A DNA stretch of 64,000 bases from positions 310,001-374,000 of the forward strand of contig NZ_ATVT01000001.1 in the NCBI RefSeq assembly GCF_000420865.1, in the 5' to 3' direction. The position numbers were made by a program, and so were the translations under genes. Below, piece by piece: positions 41,365 to 49,304 of the stretch (positions are counted from its first letter, which is position 1; the number at the start of each line of letters is the position of its first letter). The stretch comes from Butyrivibrio sp. XPD2006. Its GTDB lineage: Bacteria > Bacillota > Clostridia > Lachnospirales > Lachnospiraceae. The notes under the pieces are model-generated. The model was not told the origin of the DNA. It did no database searches and saw nothing but the letters and a program-made list of their open reading frames with translations.

Positions 41365-42390
41365 ATGAAAAAACACCTCTGGGCTATATGTTCAGCTTTT
41401 GTCCTGATAGCATTTACGACTTATATTTCACTCGATACCTTTATTATAAGCGAGAGCTACAACTCCAATGCCACAGAAATAAATACGTCCTTGTTCGATG
41501 GTCAGACTGACAGCGATACTCAATTAACCGAATCTATAGATAATACGCAATCAGAAAGTCACAAATCTCGTTCCGGCAGGAAGCATTCCAGAACAAGTGC
41601 ATCTGAAGGTGCAACAGTGACTTCTTCAGAAACCACAGAAAGTTCATCCGGTATTAATGCCTCAGAGCCCTATACAGGCGAAAATACTGTAAGTTCAGAT
41701 AACTATAGCATTACATTAACTGAATATTATCAGAACGACACCAAAATCTATGTGGCAGACGTTATTCTTTCCTCCGCTCAGTACTTAAAGACAGCATTTG
41801 CAAATGATACTTACGGCAAAAATGTCACTGCCACAACCTCTACGATTGCAGAAAATAACAATGCTGTACTGGCCATAAACGGCGATTACTACGGTGTTCA
41901 GGAAAATGGATATGTTATACGTAACGGAATTGTCTACCGCGACAGCGCAAACGGATCAGATGTTTTATGTATTTATGCTGATGGAACAATGGAAGTTTTA
42001 AATGACAGTGAGTATTCAGCCGAAGAACTTGTTTCAATGGGAGTATGGCAGGCATTTTCCTTTGGCCCGGCTCTTGTAGAAGACAGCTCTGTTACCGTTG
42101 ATGAAAATGCCGAAGTTGCCAAGGCAAAGGCAAGCAATCCAAGAACTGCCATAGGTGTCATAGATGCAAATCACTTTGTTTTTGTGGTGTCTGATGGAAG
42201 AACTTCTGAGAGCGAAGGCCTTAGTCTCTATGAACTTGCAACCTTCATGAAGGGACTGGGCGTTGAAACAGCCTATAACCTTGATGGCGGAGGATCTTCC
42301 ACAATGTACTTTAATGGATACGTTGTCAACAATCCCACTACTGGAGGAAGCATCAAGGAACGAAGTGTCAGCGACATTGTATATATCTAA
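41365..42390 (+). CDS. Exported phosphodiester glycosidase (NAGPA-domain) protein
   Basis: This 341-residue protein has an N-terminal membrane anchor or signal (about 5-27), a Ser/Thr/Glu-rich low-complexity linker (about 35-105) and a C-terminal NAGPA/DUF2233 domain. Markers are 'AVLAINGDYYG', 'RTAIGVIDANHFVFVVSDGR', 'YNLDGGGSSTMYF' and the terminal 'ERSVSDIVYI'. Bacterial members are thought to act on phosphodiester-linked sugars of the envelope or exopolysaccharide. The linker fits tethering at the cell surface. The small membrane protein downstream starts 26 bases later. Confidence 0.87.
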   Translation: MKKHLWAICSAFVLIAFTTYISLDTFIISESYNSNATEINTSLFDGQTDSDTQLTESIDNTQSESHKSRSGRKHSRTSASEGATVTSSETTESSSGINASEPYTGENTVSSDNYSITLTEYYQNDTKIYVADVILSSAQYLKTAFANDTYGKNVTATTSTIAENNNAVLAINGDYYGVQENGYVIRNGIVYRDSANGSDVLCIYADGTMEVLNDSEYSAEELVSMGVWQAFSFGPALVEDSSVTVDENAEVAKAKASNPRTAIGVIDANHFVFVVSDGRTSESEGLSLYELATFMKGLGVETAYNLDGGGSSTMYFNGYVVNNPTTGGSIKERSVSDIVYI

Positions 42391-42416
42391 AAAATTTCAA
42401 CAGGAGGAACACTAAA

Positions 42417-42794
42417 ATGGAAAAACAATTAAAGCTGCATTTGCTATTTAATATCATCGGAACAGTCTTCCTTGCACTGTTTGGAGCAATATATGAAATC
42501 TTCAGTCACGAAGTATACTCCTACTTCATGCTGTATGCATTTGCAATACCTCTTGCGATGGGCGTACTGCCCTATTCTATCCTTATGCTTAAGGAAAAAT
42601 ATCCTGACAGAAAATTTCTATACCTCTGGAATACAGCCATTGCGATATTTAGCACTGGAAGCATATTTGCTGGTGTACTGGCAATCTATGGCACGACCAA
42701 TTCACTTATTATTGTCTACCCAATAGCAGGTGCAGTCATGGTTTTGCTAAGTTTACTATCATGCCTACAGAGTCATCATCGTAGTTCTGTATAA
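42417..42794 (+). CDS. Small four-helix membrane protein, unknown
   Basis: This 125-residue protein is almost entirely hydrophobic, with about four membrane helices (12-30, 35-58, 70-90, 95-115) separated by short charged loops such as 'LKEKYPDRKF'. A strong AGGAGGA ribosome-binding site precedes ATG 42417. I do not recognise a family. Its 3' end overlaps the convergent CPBP gene by 19 bases, so the two transcripts are antisense at their ends. Confidence 0.7.
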   Translation: MEKQLKLHLLFNIIGTVFLALFGAIYEIFSHEVYSYFMLYAFAIPLAMGVLPYSILMLKEKYPDRKFLYLWNTAIAIFSTGSIFAGVLAIYGTTNSLIIVYPIAGAVMVLLSLLSCLQSHHRSSV

Positions 42795-43618
42795 GAAAAT
42801 TTTACCTCGACTCTCCACTTCTTTTCCCAAATTATATTGGTTTCTGTAAATCTGTTTTTGCTGATCAGATAGAGTGCAATTATTCCTATGATCATAACTA
42901 CAATGAACTCATACAACAGCTGTCCCGTACTATACTGCTGCGTAAGTATTCCATTTCCGGAAAGTGATGGGTCCGTTGAAAAACAGATAAAATCATATAT
43001 AGCATGTGCAAATATCGGGAATATCACGCTGCCCGTCCCTAAATATAAAGCGGTTAGCAAAAATGCCATGAATGTTGTATGGAATATCTGTGATGCAGTC
43101 ATGACTATATCTGCACCCTGTGAAATATTTCCTGCATGAGAAAGCCCAAATATTACAGCCAGGATAATTATCGCAGCCAATCTTCTTTCTTTTCGGACAT
43201 ATTTCATGACTATGGCCAGTGATAATATTCTGAACATTGTCTCTTCTCCAAATCCGGCTGCAATTCCCATAATAACTGCACTAAGAGAAGGATTAAAATA
43301 ATACGAATGTTGAAAAAATAATGGCTCTATCAGCGTACAGAGCAAAAGAATCCCTAAGGGGATCATTACAATACATATATTCTTGGCCGGAACTTCAGGC
43401 TTAACAAATCCTTTAAATTCCGGAGAGAACCAACGCCAAAAAACAAGCATCGATATTATAGCAAAAATGCATATACATATATTTCCTGCATTTTTTGAAA
43501 TTGAATCACCTATAGAACCGCCTATTCCGATTAAAAGCGAAGGAATGATTATGCTGAGTATAACGGCGATATATGGCATCTTTTCACATATAGAATGCTT
43601 TCTTGTTTTTTGATCCAT
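42776..43618 (-). CDS. CPBP family intramembrane protease (second copy)
   Basis: A 280-residue protein with about eight membrane helices and the CPBP motifs 'GFGEETMFRIL' (EExxxR), 'IFGLSHAG' (FxxxH) and 'FAHAIYDFI'. It is distinct in sequence from the CPBP protein at 36209-37045. Function is likely proteolysis of a membrane protein or peptide immunity; no bacteriocin gene was seen beside it. Its C-terminal codons overlap the convergent small membrane protein gene. Confidence 0.85.
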   Translation of the reverse strand: MDQKTRKHSICEKMPYIAVILSIIIPSLLIGIGGSIGDSISKNAGNICICIFAIISMLVFWRWFSPEFKGFVKPEVPAKNICIVMIPLGILLLCTLIEPLFFQHSYYFNPSLSAVIMGIAAGFGEETMFRILSLAIVMKYVRKERRLAAIIILAVIFGLSHAGNISQGADIVMTASQIFHTTFMAFLLTALYLGTGSVIFPIFAHAIYDFICFSTDPSLSGNGILTQQYSTGQLLYEFIVVMIIGIIALYLISKNRFTETNIIWEKKWRVEVKFSYTELR

Positions 43619-43673
43619 TCGTTACCTCCGGATGATTCTTCATTTAGTTTTGCCCAACAATCCGCCTCTTGAT

Positions 43674-43979
43674 TTACTTCTTAAATAAACTGGTTACTGT
43701 ATTCATTATTTGCTTGTTTTCCAATATAGAATCAAGTATGCCGCTAAGTTGTGACTTCTCACCTTTCAAAAGAGCTATTGCAGCCTTTTTGGTATCAGAA
43801 TCAGCAGCTCTGTATAGCTCAAGCAGTTTCTTCTCGGTTGCAGTAACCTTTACGGAAGTACCTGTTCCCGTTGTCTTTTTTGCTGTTGTAGTCTTCTTAG
43901 CTGTAGTACCTGTCTTCTTTGCAGTTGTAGTCTTTTTTGATGTTGTTTTCTTGGTTGTAGTGGTTTTTGCAGCTGCCAT
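43674..43979 (-). CDS. Histone H1-like Lys/Thr-rich protein
   Basis: A 101-residue protein. Residues 1-42 are almost only Ala, Lys, Thr and Gly in KKTT/AKKT repeats, as in eukaryotic H1 tails and bacterial H1-like proteins. Residues 43-101 form a helical domain ('TATEKKLLELYRAADSDTKK', 'ILDSILENKQIMNTVTSLFKK'). The basic tail should bind DNA or RNA without sequence specificity. SD GGAGGAGA precedes the start. The codons of the repeat vary little, so the DNA itself is repetitive. Function in nucleoid structure is an inference. Confidence 0.75.
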   Translation of the reverse strand: MAAAKTTTTKKTTSKKTTTAKKTGTTAKKTTTAKKTTGTGTSVKVTATEKKLLELYRAADSDTKKAAIALLKGEKSQLSGILDSILENKQIMNTVTSLFKK

Positions 43980-43989
43980 TATTTCTCCT

Positions 43990-44030
43990 CCAATAAAGCC
44001 GGAAAGCAGGGATATCCTACTCTCCGGCTT
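43990..44030 (-). terminator. Likely terminator of the dha operon
   Basis: AAGCCGGA (43996-44003) and TCCGGCTT (44023-44030) form an 8-bp stem, with an internal GGATATCC dyad. On the - strand it is followed by only TTTATT. It lies 30-60 bases after the dhaK stop; the short T-run makes it a weak terminator. Confidence 0.55.
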
Positions 44031-44059
44031 AATATATTATTTTATATTATTGTATCATA

Positions 44060-45055
44060 TTATGCCTGAACAAATGCTGGTGTATCTGCAGGAGCATCAA
44101 GGAGTTTCTTGAGCTCATCATCAACCTTGAGAAGTGTGATTGAGAAGCCTTCCATATCAAGTGATGTCATGTAGTTACCTACAAGAGTCTTATAAACTTT
44201 GATATTCTTCTTGGCAAGCTCATCTGCAAGGTGCTTATTTGCTACAAAGAGCTCCATTAGAGGTGTTCCGCCCATGCCGTTAACCATAACAGCTACTTCG
44301 TCGCCTGCATTATAGATGCCTTCTGCAAGGATCTTAGCAAGGAGTTTATCTACGATATCATTAACAGGACTGATCTTCTCACGGTTTACACCGGGCTCAC
44401 CATGGATACCGATACCGATCTCAACCTCATCCTCTGCAAGATCAAAGCTTGGCTTTCCTGCTGCTGGAACTGTGCAGGCATCAACAGCCATACCCATTGA
44501 GCGAACATTAGCAATAACTTTTTCAGCAACTGCTTTAACATCAGCAAGGCTTCCACCGGCCTCTGCGCATGCGCCCGCCAGCTTGTGAACAAAGATAGTT
44601 CCTGCGATTCCTCTTCTTCCTGTAGTCCAGGTAGAATTCTCAACAGCAACGTCGTCGGCTGTAATAACCTGATCAACCTCAATGCCTTCATCTCGTGCCA
44701 TATCAGCAGCCATCTCGAAGTTCATAACATCACCGGTATAGTTCTTGATAACAAGAAGAACACCCTTACCACCATTAGCTGCCTTGATAGCTTCAAAAAT
44801 CTGGTCAGGAGTAGGTGATGTGAAAACAGCGCCTGCAATAGCGCCATCAAGCATTCCCTTACCAACGTAGCCACCGTGTGCCGGCTCATGTCCGCTTCCG
44901 CCACCGGATACAAGAGCAACCTTACCATCTGAGCCACCGGCTCTTACAACAACATCAAAGCCATCGAGCCTTTTCAGATACTGAGGATAAGCTGCAATCA
45001 TACCATCCAGCATCTCGTCAACAACGTTGTCAACCCCATTGATTAGTTTCTTCAT
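44060..45055 (-). CDS. dhaK: Dihydroxyacetone kinase subunit DhaK
   Basis: This 331-residue subunit binds dihydroxyacetone covalently through a His hemiaminal; that residue lies in 'GIHGEPG' near 218. 'SGGGSGHEPAH' and 'TSPTPDQI' are other family markers. With DhaL and DhaM it forms the PTS-dependent kinase that converts dihydroxyacetone to dihydroxyacetone phosphate using phosphoenolpyruvate. It is last of three genes, 16 bases after dhaM. Length is standard. Confidence 0.96.
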   Translation of the reverse strand: MKKLINGVDNVVDEMLDGMIAAYPQYLKRLDGFDVVVRAGGSDGKVALVSGGGSGHEPAHGGYVGKGMLDGAIAGAVFTSPTPDQIFEAIKAANGGKGVLLVIKNYTGDVMNFEMAADMARDEGIEVDQVITADDVAVENSTWTTGRRGIAGTIFVHKLAGACAEAGGSLADVKAVAEKVIANVRSMGMAVDACTVPAAGKPSFDLAEDEVEIGIGIHGEPGVNREKISPVNDIVDKLLAKILAEGIYNAGDEVAVMVNGMGGTPLMELFVANKHLADELAKKNIKVYKTLVGNYMTSLDMEGFSITLLKVDDELKKLLDAPADTPAFVQA

Positions 45056-45071
45056 GTCCTGCCTCCTTGTT

Positions 45072-45467
45072 TTATGAATTTATTTTTTTGACAGCACGCG
45101 TCTGCTCAGCGGCTGCAATAACTGCCTCCATATTCTGACCGCAAACTGCTGTTACAGCTGCAGCGATGGCACCTTCTACAATTGGTGCATCTGCAAGTTT
45201 TACATTGATATCTTCACCGTCCAGAAGCTCTATTGCTGTTTCTGCGCTCATAATTCCGCTTCCGAGATCGGCAAGAACAACAACTCCGTCTCCATCGTTG
45301 GCTTTTTTAATGGCCTCAGATATTCTTACGGCGTCGGTACCTATTTCTCCGTCTTCCATACCGCCTGCTGCAATAATACCTTTATGAGCGGCTGCAATCT
45401 GAGCTGTTAAGTCTGTTATTCCATCAGCAATCTTACTGCTGTGAGATACGATTACTAATCCTACCAT
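45072..45467 (-). CDS. dhaM: PTS-dependent dihydroxyacetone kinase phosphotransferase DhaM
   Basis: This 131-residue protein is the EIIA(Man)-like domain only, with the phosphorylatable His in 'VIVSHSSKIA' near residue 9 and 'VVLADLGSGIMSAE'. It takes phosphate from HPr and rephosphorylates ADP bound to DhaL. The HPr and EI-like domains of enteric DhaM are absent, so it must use the general PTS proteins. It lies 3 bases after dhaL. Confidence 0.94.
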   Translation of the reverse strand: MVGLVIVSHSSKIADGITDLTAQIAAAHKGIIAAGGMEDGEIGTDAVRISEAIKKANDGDGVVVLADLGSGIMSAETAIELLDGEDINVKLADAPIVEGAIAAAVTAVCGQNMEAVIAAAEQTRAVKKINS

Positions 45468-45470
45468 GGC

Positions 45471-46091
45471 TCACCCCTTAAGAAAGTCTCTGATTACTTC
45501 AAGTGTCATTGTTGCAGATGTTGCACCGGGATCCTGATGACCGATACTTCTGTCACCCAGATAGCTTGCACGGCCCTTGGTTGCAGCGATAGTCTTTGTG
45601 AATTCAATACCTTCCTCAGCTGCTTCACAAGCCTTTTCAAGGCCGTCTACAAGGCTTCCGCCTTCTGCTATCTTAGCTGAATATGCATCAAGAGCAGGAA
45701 TCAGAGAATCAAGCATTGTTTTTTCACCCTTCTCAGCTTTTCCTCTTTTTTGAATACCGGCAATTGCAGCTTCAAGAGCAGCTTTGAAATCCTCGGCCGA
45801 TAAAGTATCTTTTCCTGCAAGTACTTTTGCAGCTTCCATATATGCTGTTCCATATAAAGGACCTGAAGCACCGCCTACAGTAGATAAAAGAGTCATTCCG
45901 GTCTTTTTAAGAACCGCGCCGATATCCGGATCATCCGGAGATGTCTTTTCAATAACGGCTGTAAAACCTCTCGCCATGTTTACACCGTGGTCAGCATCAC
46001 CGATTTCTCTGTCAAGATCGGTAAGAAAATCCTTGTTTTCGATAATCTTTTCACCGATACACTTTAGGCAATCATAAATTCTCGTAGACAT
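45471..46091 (-). CDS. dhaL: Dihydroxyacetone kinase subunit DhaL
   Basis: This 207-residue nucleotide-binding subunit has the Mg-coordinating Asp residues in 'LTDLDREIGDADHGVNMARG' and 'GASGPLYG' and 'DPGATS' at the nucleotide site. In the PTS-linked system it keeps ADP bound and transfers phosphate to DhaK. The frame extends to 46172, but ATG 46091 follows GGGAGG and gives the normal N-terminus. First gene of the operon. Confidence 0.95.
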   Translation of the reverse strand: MSTRIYDCLKCIGEKIIENKDFLTDLDREIGDADHGVNMARGFTAVIEKTSPDDPDIGAVLKKTGMTLLSTVGGASGPLYGTAYMEAAKVLAGKDTLSAEDFKAALEAAIAGIQKRGKAEKGEKTMLDSLIPALDAYSAKIAEGGSLVDGLEKACEAAEEGIEFTKTIAATKGRASYLGDRSIGHQDPGATSATMTLEVIRDFLKG

Positions 46092-46134
46092 ATGCAATTT
46101 GTCCTCCCATTTTGTTATTGTAAAAGCCTTACTT

Positions 46135-46206
46135 AGTATATTATACCAAATACATATATAATTACCATACATTTTGTGTGTATATTGGCTAATTGTTTGA
46201 ACAATT
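46135..46206 (-). promoter_or_regulatory. dha operon promoter region with palindrome
   Basis: On the - strand TGGTATAAT (TATAAT at 46146-46141) is an extended -10; the -35 is poor. Upstream of it, AATTGTT-TG-AACAATT at 46191-46206 is a palindrome symmetric at all but the two central bases, a plausible regulator site. No dha regulator gene (DhaR/DhaS/DhaQ) is in the window. The rest of the 246-base gap (46092-46337) is AT-rich with one terminator. Confidence 0.45.
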
Positions 46207-46292
46207 CCGAAATATAATTTGTGTTATATTTACAATAATTATATACAAGTGTTTTAGTGGAGAATGCACTTTGCATGCTATACAATTAAGAT

Positions 46293-46329
46293 ATAAAAAA
46301 GAAGTTCGCCAGATATGCTGACGAACTTC
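46293..46329 (-). terminator. Terminator of the gene at 46338-46922
   Basis: GAAGTTCG-CAG and CTG-CGAACTTC (46301-46329, one mismatch) close an ATATG loop. On the - strand the stem is followed by TTTTTTAT. Confidence 0.9.
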
Positions 46330-46337
46330 TTTTATCA

Positions 46338-46922
46338 TTATGCTTTTGATGCTGCAAAACTCTTGATTAAATTGTCGATGGAATCAGCTTTAAATGAATT
46401 TCCGTTTATATCCGCAAAGAAATTCATCTTTCCGTTTTTGTCCATCTTAATACCAAAATTGGATATATCATCCGATTCATCGGTATTACCGCCAATCTTC
46501 TCACTCATGTCAGAGATGGTCTTCATAGCATCATCAATCTGCCCCATGAGTTTATCTTTGGCTTCCTTGTCCTTTGGATCATCCGATGCAAGAAGTTTCA
46601 TTTCGTCTTCTGAAAGGATGATGCTGTACTCAAGATCTCCTCCGATCTGAGAAAGATCTTCTCCCGGACCTGCCACGAATACATCGGCGTTGTCGTATTT
46701 CTTTTGCAAAAGATCTACTACCTTACCGTACATTTCGACTTCAGGTGATAATTCTACCTTAGCACTTGCACCAAATAGATTATCGCTCTTCTGCAACTTA
46801 CCATCGTCTTTAACTTTTGATGGCAATTTAGCCTTGGCATCAGGCTTTCCGGCTTTGCTTACATTTCCCGGTGAATTACCGCGAAACAGCTGGTTGATAC
46901 TACCTCCTATGTTGTTAGCCAT
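46338..46922 (-). CDS. Hypothetical protein, possibly DUF6033 family
   Basis: A soluble, acidic 194-residue protein without signal peptide. A Gly/Lys/Pro-rich N-terminal 50 residues is followed by 'LSPEVEMYGKVVDLLQKKYDNADVFVAGPG', then a helical region with 'YSIILSEDEMKLLASDD' and 'DDAMKTISDMSEKIGG'. The pattern of a 'KKYxNxDxFVA' strand followed by helices resembles DUF6033 proteins from memory. ATG 46922 has the strong SD AAGGAGGAAG. It is monocistronic. Function unknown. Confidence 0.7.
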   Translation of the reverse strand: MANNIGGSINQLFRGNSPGNVSKAGKPDAKAKLPSKVKDDGKLQKSDNLFGASAKVELSPEVEMYGKVVDLLQKKYDNADVFVAGPGEDLSQIGGDLEYSIILSEDEMKLLASDDPKDKEAKDKLMGQIDDAMKTISDMSEKIGGNTDESDDISNFGIKMDKNGKMNFFADINGNSFKADSIDNLIKSFAASKA

Positions 46923-47084
46923 ATTCTTCCTCCTTGAAAGATACACGCAGATTCCATTCTGCGGATGGAGTAATTAAGTTTCGCTCTCAAGCTGGGTACA
47001 ATTACCCTTATTCTGTGTTGCGCTCAGTATAGCATCACATGATTGAAATTATTATTAAATATGTATTAAAATTGCTCCTAAATG

Positions 47085-47121
47085 AAAAAAACTTCCGGAA
47101 AACACAGGGCTTTCCGGAAGT
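47085..47121 (-). terminator. Terminator of the aroB-lspA-rluD-cytidylate kinase-like operon
   Basis: ACTTCCGGAAA (47091-47101) and TTTCCGGAAGT (47111-47121) form a perfect 11-bp stem. On the - strand it is followed by TTTTTT. Confidence 0.92.
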
Positions 47122-47141
47122 AAAATTTCAATAATTCATAA

Positions 47142-47777
47142 TTATGCTTTTTTTGAGTTTTCAAAGTCTTCAATGTACTGAATTATGAACTTAACAGTGC
47201 CATCTATACCAAGAATACTTGAATTGATGCAAAGATCATAGCTGTCTGCTCTGCCCCACTTCTTGGATGAATAGTAGTTATAGTAGCTCTGACGCTGCTT
47301 GTCCTTCTTGCTCATCATCTCTCTTGCTTTGTCATCAGTTGTGATGTCATCAAAGCGCTCTTTTAATCTCTTGATCTTGCATTCTTCATTGCCGTGAATA
47401 AAGAGATTAAGGACGTTGTCATAGTCGGCAAGAGCATAATCCGCACATCTTCCAACGATTACACATGGACCTTCATCCGCAATCTTTTTGATTGTATCAA
47501 ACTGCGCAAGGAAAACTTTGTGGCTGATAGGCATGTCAACAAAGCTTGATGCATTGTAACCAAAGGAATAGGTATCCATGACAAGATTATATAAAAATGA
47601 ATTTGTAGGCCTTTCGTCATGATTCTGGATCATCTCTTCACAGAAGCCGCTTTCCTTGGCAGCTCTGCTAAGAAGCTCCTTGTCATAGCATTTAATACCG
47701 AAATGCTCTGCAAGCTTCTCTCCGATTTCTCTTCCCCCTGAACCGAACTGACGGCCGATTGTTATTATTGTATTCAT
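47142..47777 (-). CDS. Cytidylate kinase-like family protein
   Basis: A 211-residue P-loop protein of the cytidylate_kin2 family. The N-terminal 'ITIGRQFGSGGREIGEKLA' is the variant P-loop, 'CVIVGRCADYAL' is the middle motif, and 'YYNYYSSKKWGRADSYDLCI' is typical of the clostridial branch. It is not the canonical cmk, and the substrate of this branch is unsettled. It lies 40 bases after an RluD-type gene and is the last gene of the operon beginning with aroB. Confidence 0.85.
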   Translation of the reverse strand: MNTIITIGRQFGSGGREIGEKLAEHFGIKCYDKELLSRAAKESGFCEEMIQNHDERPTNSFLYNLVMDTYSFGYNASSFVDMPISHKVFLAQFDTIKKIADEGPCVIVGRCADYALADYDNVLNLFIHGNEECKIKRLKERFDDITTDDKAREMMSKKDKQRQSYYNYYSSKKWGRADSYDLCINSSILGIDGTVKFIIQYIEDFENSKKA

Positions 47778-47817
47778 ACGCCGGTACTCCTTCGCATTTT
47801 TATAATTTAATTTTATA

Positions 47818-48750
47818 CTATTTGAGTATCTCTAGCAAATGGGAAAAATATTCAGGAAGAGGTGCATCAACTTCCACATATTCTCCTGTTGTCGGATGGA
47901 TAAATCCAAGGGTCTTGGCATGGAGACATTGACCGTTAAGTTTAAATTTACTCTTTCGAGATGGTGCATATACTTCATCTCCTAAAAGAGGATGACCTAT
48001 ATGAGCCATATGAACGCGAATCTGGTGTGTTCTTCCGGTTTTTAGTCTGCATTCTATATAAGTCATTTTATCTTCAGGAAAGCGCTTTAAAACCTTATAA
48101 TGAGTGAATGCTTCTTTTCCGCCGCTTTTTACAACTGCCATTTTTTTCCTGTCTGTCTGGCTTCTGCCAATCGGGGCATCAACATCACCTTCGTCATGAT
48201 CTATGACTCCATAGCATATTGCATGATAGACCCTGTTTATCGAATGCTCCTTGAGCTGATCGGCAATCTTGATATGGGCATTGTCATTCTTGCAGATTAT
48301 TACTGAGCCGGTGGTGTCTTTGTCAATTCTGTGTACTATACCGGGTCTCATAACACCGTTAATTCCCGAAAGATTATCTCTGCAATGATACATTACCGCA
48401 TTTACAATCGTTCCGGTGTAATGGCCTGCTGCAGGATGAACAACCATATCCTTGGGCTTATTAACAATGAGAACATCATTGTCTTCATAGAGAATATCAA
48501 GCGGAATATCTTCGGGAACAATTTCAGGAATCTGAAGAGGTGGTATCTCCAGCTCAATTCTGTCTCCTTCCGATACCTGATAGCTGGCTTTTACCTTTTT
48601 GCCGTTACAGATAACCTTATCATCGTCTATAAGCTTTTTGATAAATGAACGCGAAAGAGAATCCACAAGCTCACTGATAAGCTTATCGATCCTAAGGCCC
48701 TCATATTCGTCTGTAACAATAAACTCAAGCTTCTCGCTGTTTTCGTCCAT
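47818..48750 (-). CDS. rluD: RluD-family pseudouridine synthase
   Basis: This 310-residue enzyme has an N-terminal S4 domain ('LRIDKLISELVDSLSRSFIKK'), 'YEDNDVLIVNKPKDMVVHPA', the catalytic Asp in 'VHRIDKDTTGS', and 'RLKTGRTHQIRVHMAHIGHP'. It should make pseudouridines in 23S rRNA helix 69. Its position directly after lspA is the usual Firmicute order (lspA-rluD). It starts at the lspA stop with a one-base overlap. Confidence 0.93.
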   Translation of the reverse strand: MDENSEKLEFIVTDEYEGLRIDKLISELVDSLSRSFIKKLIDDDKVICNGKKVKASYQVSEGDRIELEIPPLQIPEIVPEDIPLDILYEDNDVLIVNKPKDMVVHPAAGHYTGTIVNAVMYHCRDNLSGINGVMRPGIVHRIDKDTTGSVIICKNDNAHIKIADQLKEHSINRVYHAICYGVIDHDEGDVDAPIGRSQTDRKKMAVVKSGGKEAFTHYKVLKRFPEDKMTYIECRLKTGRTHQIRVHMAHIGHPLLGDEVYAPSRKSKFKLNGQCLHAKTLGFIHPTTGEYVEVDAPLPEYFSHLLEILK

Positions 48751-49292
48751 TATTTGATTTCCCTGTATTTTTTCTGCTGTTTAAAGCTGAGGAAACTGAA
48801 ATCATTTTCTTTGTAATAGAAAAGGAAAAGAATTACAAAGAGGAAGGTCGATACTGTTACGTAAATATCTGCAACATTAAATATCGGGAAATTTATGATG
48901 ACAAAGTATATAAAGTCTACAACGTAATCCTGTCTTATTCTGTCTATCATATTGCCGGCTGCACCACTTGCAATCATGACAAGAAGTATATGCATAATGT
49001 TGTATTTCTTGTCATCAGGCATTCTGAATAGAACGTATGCGATGATAAAGAGGATGAGTACAGCTACAAGTATAAAGAAGACTTTCTGGTTCTGCAGCAT
49101 TCCGAAAGCTGCTCCGCTGTTCTTCAAAAAGTTTAGTTCAAGAATTCCCTTAATAAGAGGAATTGCAGGTTTATCCTGAAGGTATTCGCACGCAAGATAT
49201 TTAGTGAACTGATCAAGTGCCACAAGCAATATGATCATTATGATATCCACTGCGAGAAATATTTTTTTCTTTTTAGACATTTTTGTATTCAT
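48750..49292 (-). CDS. lspA: Lipoprotein signal peptidase LspA
   Basis: This 180-residue signal peptidase II has four membrane helices. The catalytic Asp pair is in 'GAAGNMIDRI' and 'FPIFNVADIYV', and 'LDQFTKYLA' and 'LNFLKNSGAAFG' are conserved. It cleaves prolipoproteins after diacylglyceryl transfer; at least three lipoproteins are encoded in this window (33650, 40652, 53169). The N- and C-terminal Lys-rich tails are a little longer than usual. It lies 12 bases after aroB. Confidence 0.95.
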   Translation of the reverse strand: MNTKMSKKKKIFLAVDIIMIILLVALDQFTKYLACEYLQDKPAIPLIKGILELNFLKNSGAAFGMLQNQKVFFILVAVLILFIIAYVLFRMPDDKKYNIMHILLVMIASGAAGNMIDRIRQDYVVDFIYFVIINFPIFNVADIYVTVSTFLFVILFLFYYKENDFSFLSFKQQKKYREIK

Positions 49293-49304
49293 AGCTTAAA
49301 ACCT

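Noticed and set aside
42776..43618. Second CPBP protein as immunity protein of a bacteriocin operon
   Set aside because: I found no short precursor peptide, modifying enzyme or peptide ABC transporter nearby, so there is no support beyond family membership.
43674..43979. Repetitive DNA of the Lys/Thr tail as a possible CRISPR or tandem-repeat array
   Set aside because: The repeats are short codon-level repeats inside an open frame with start, SD and stop; there are no unique spacers.
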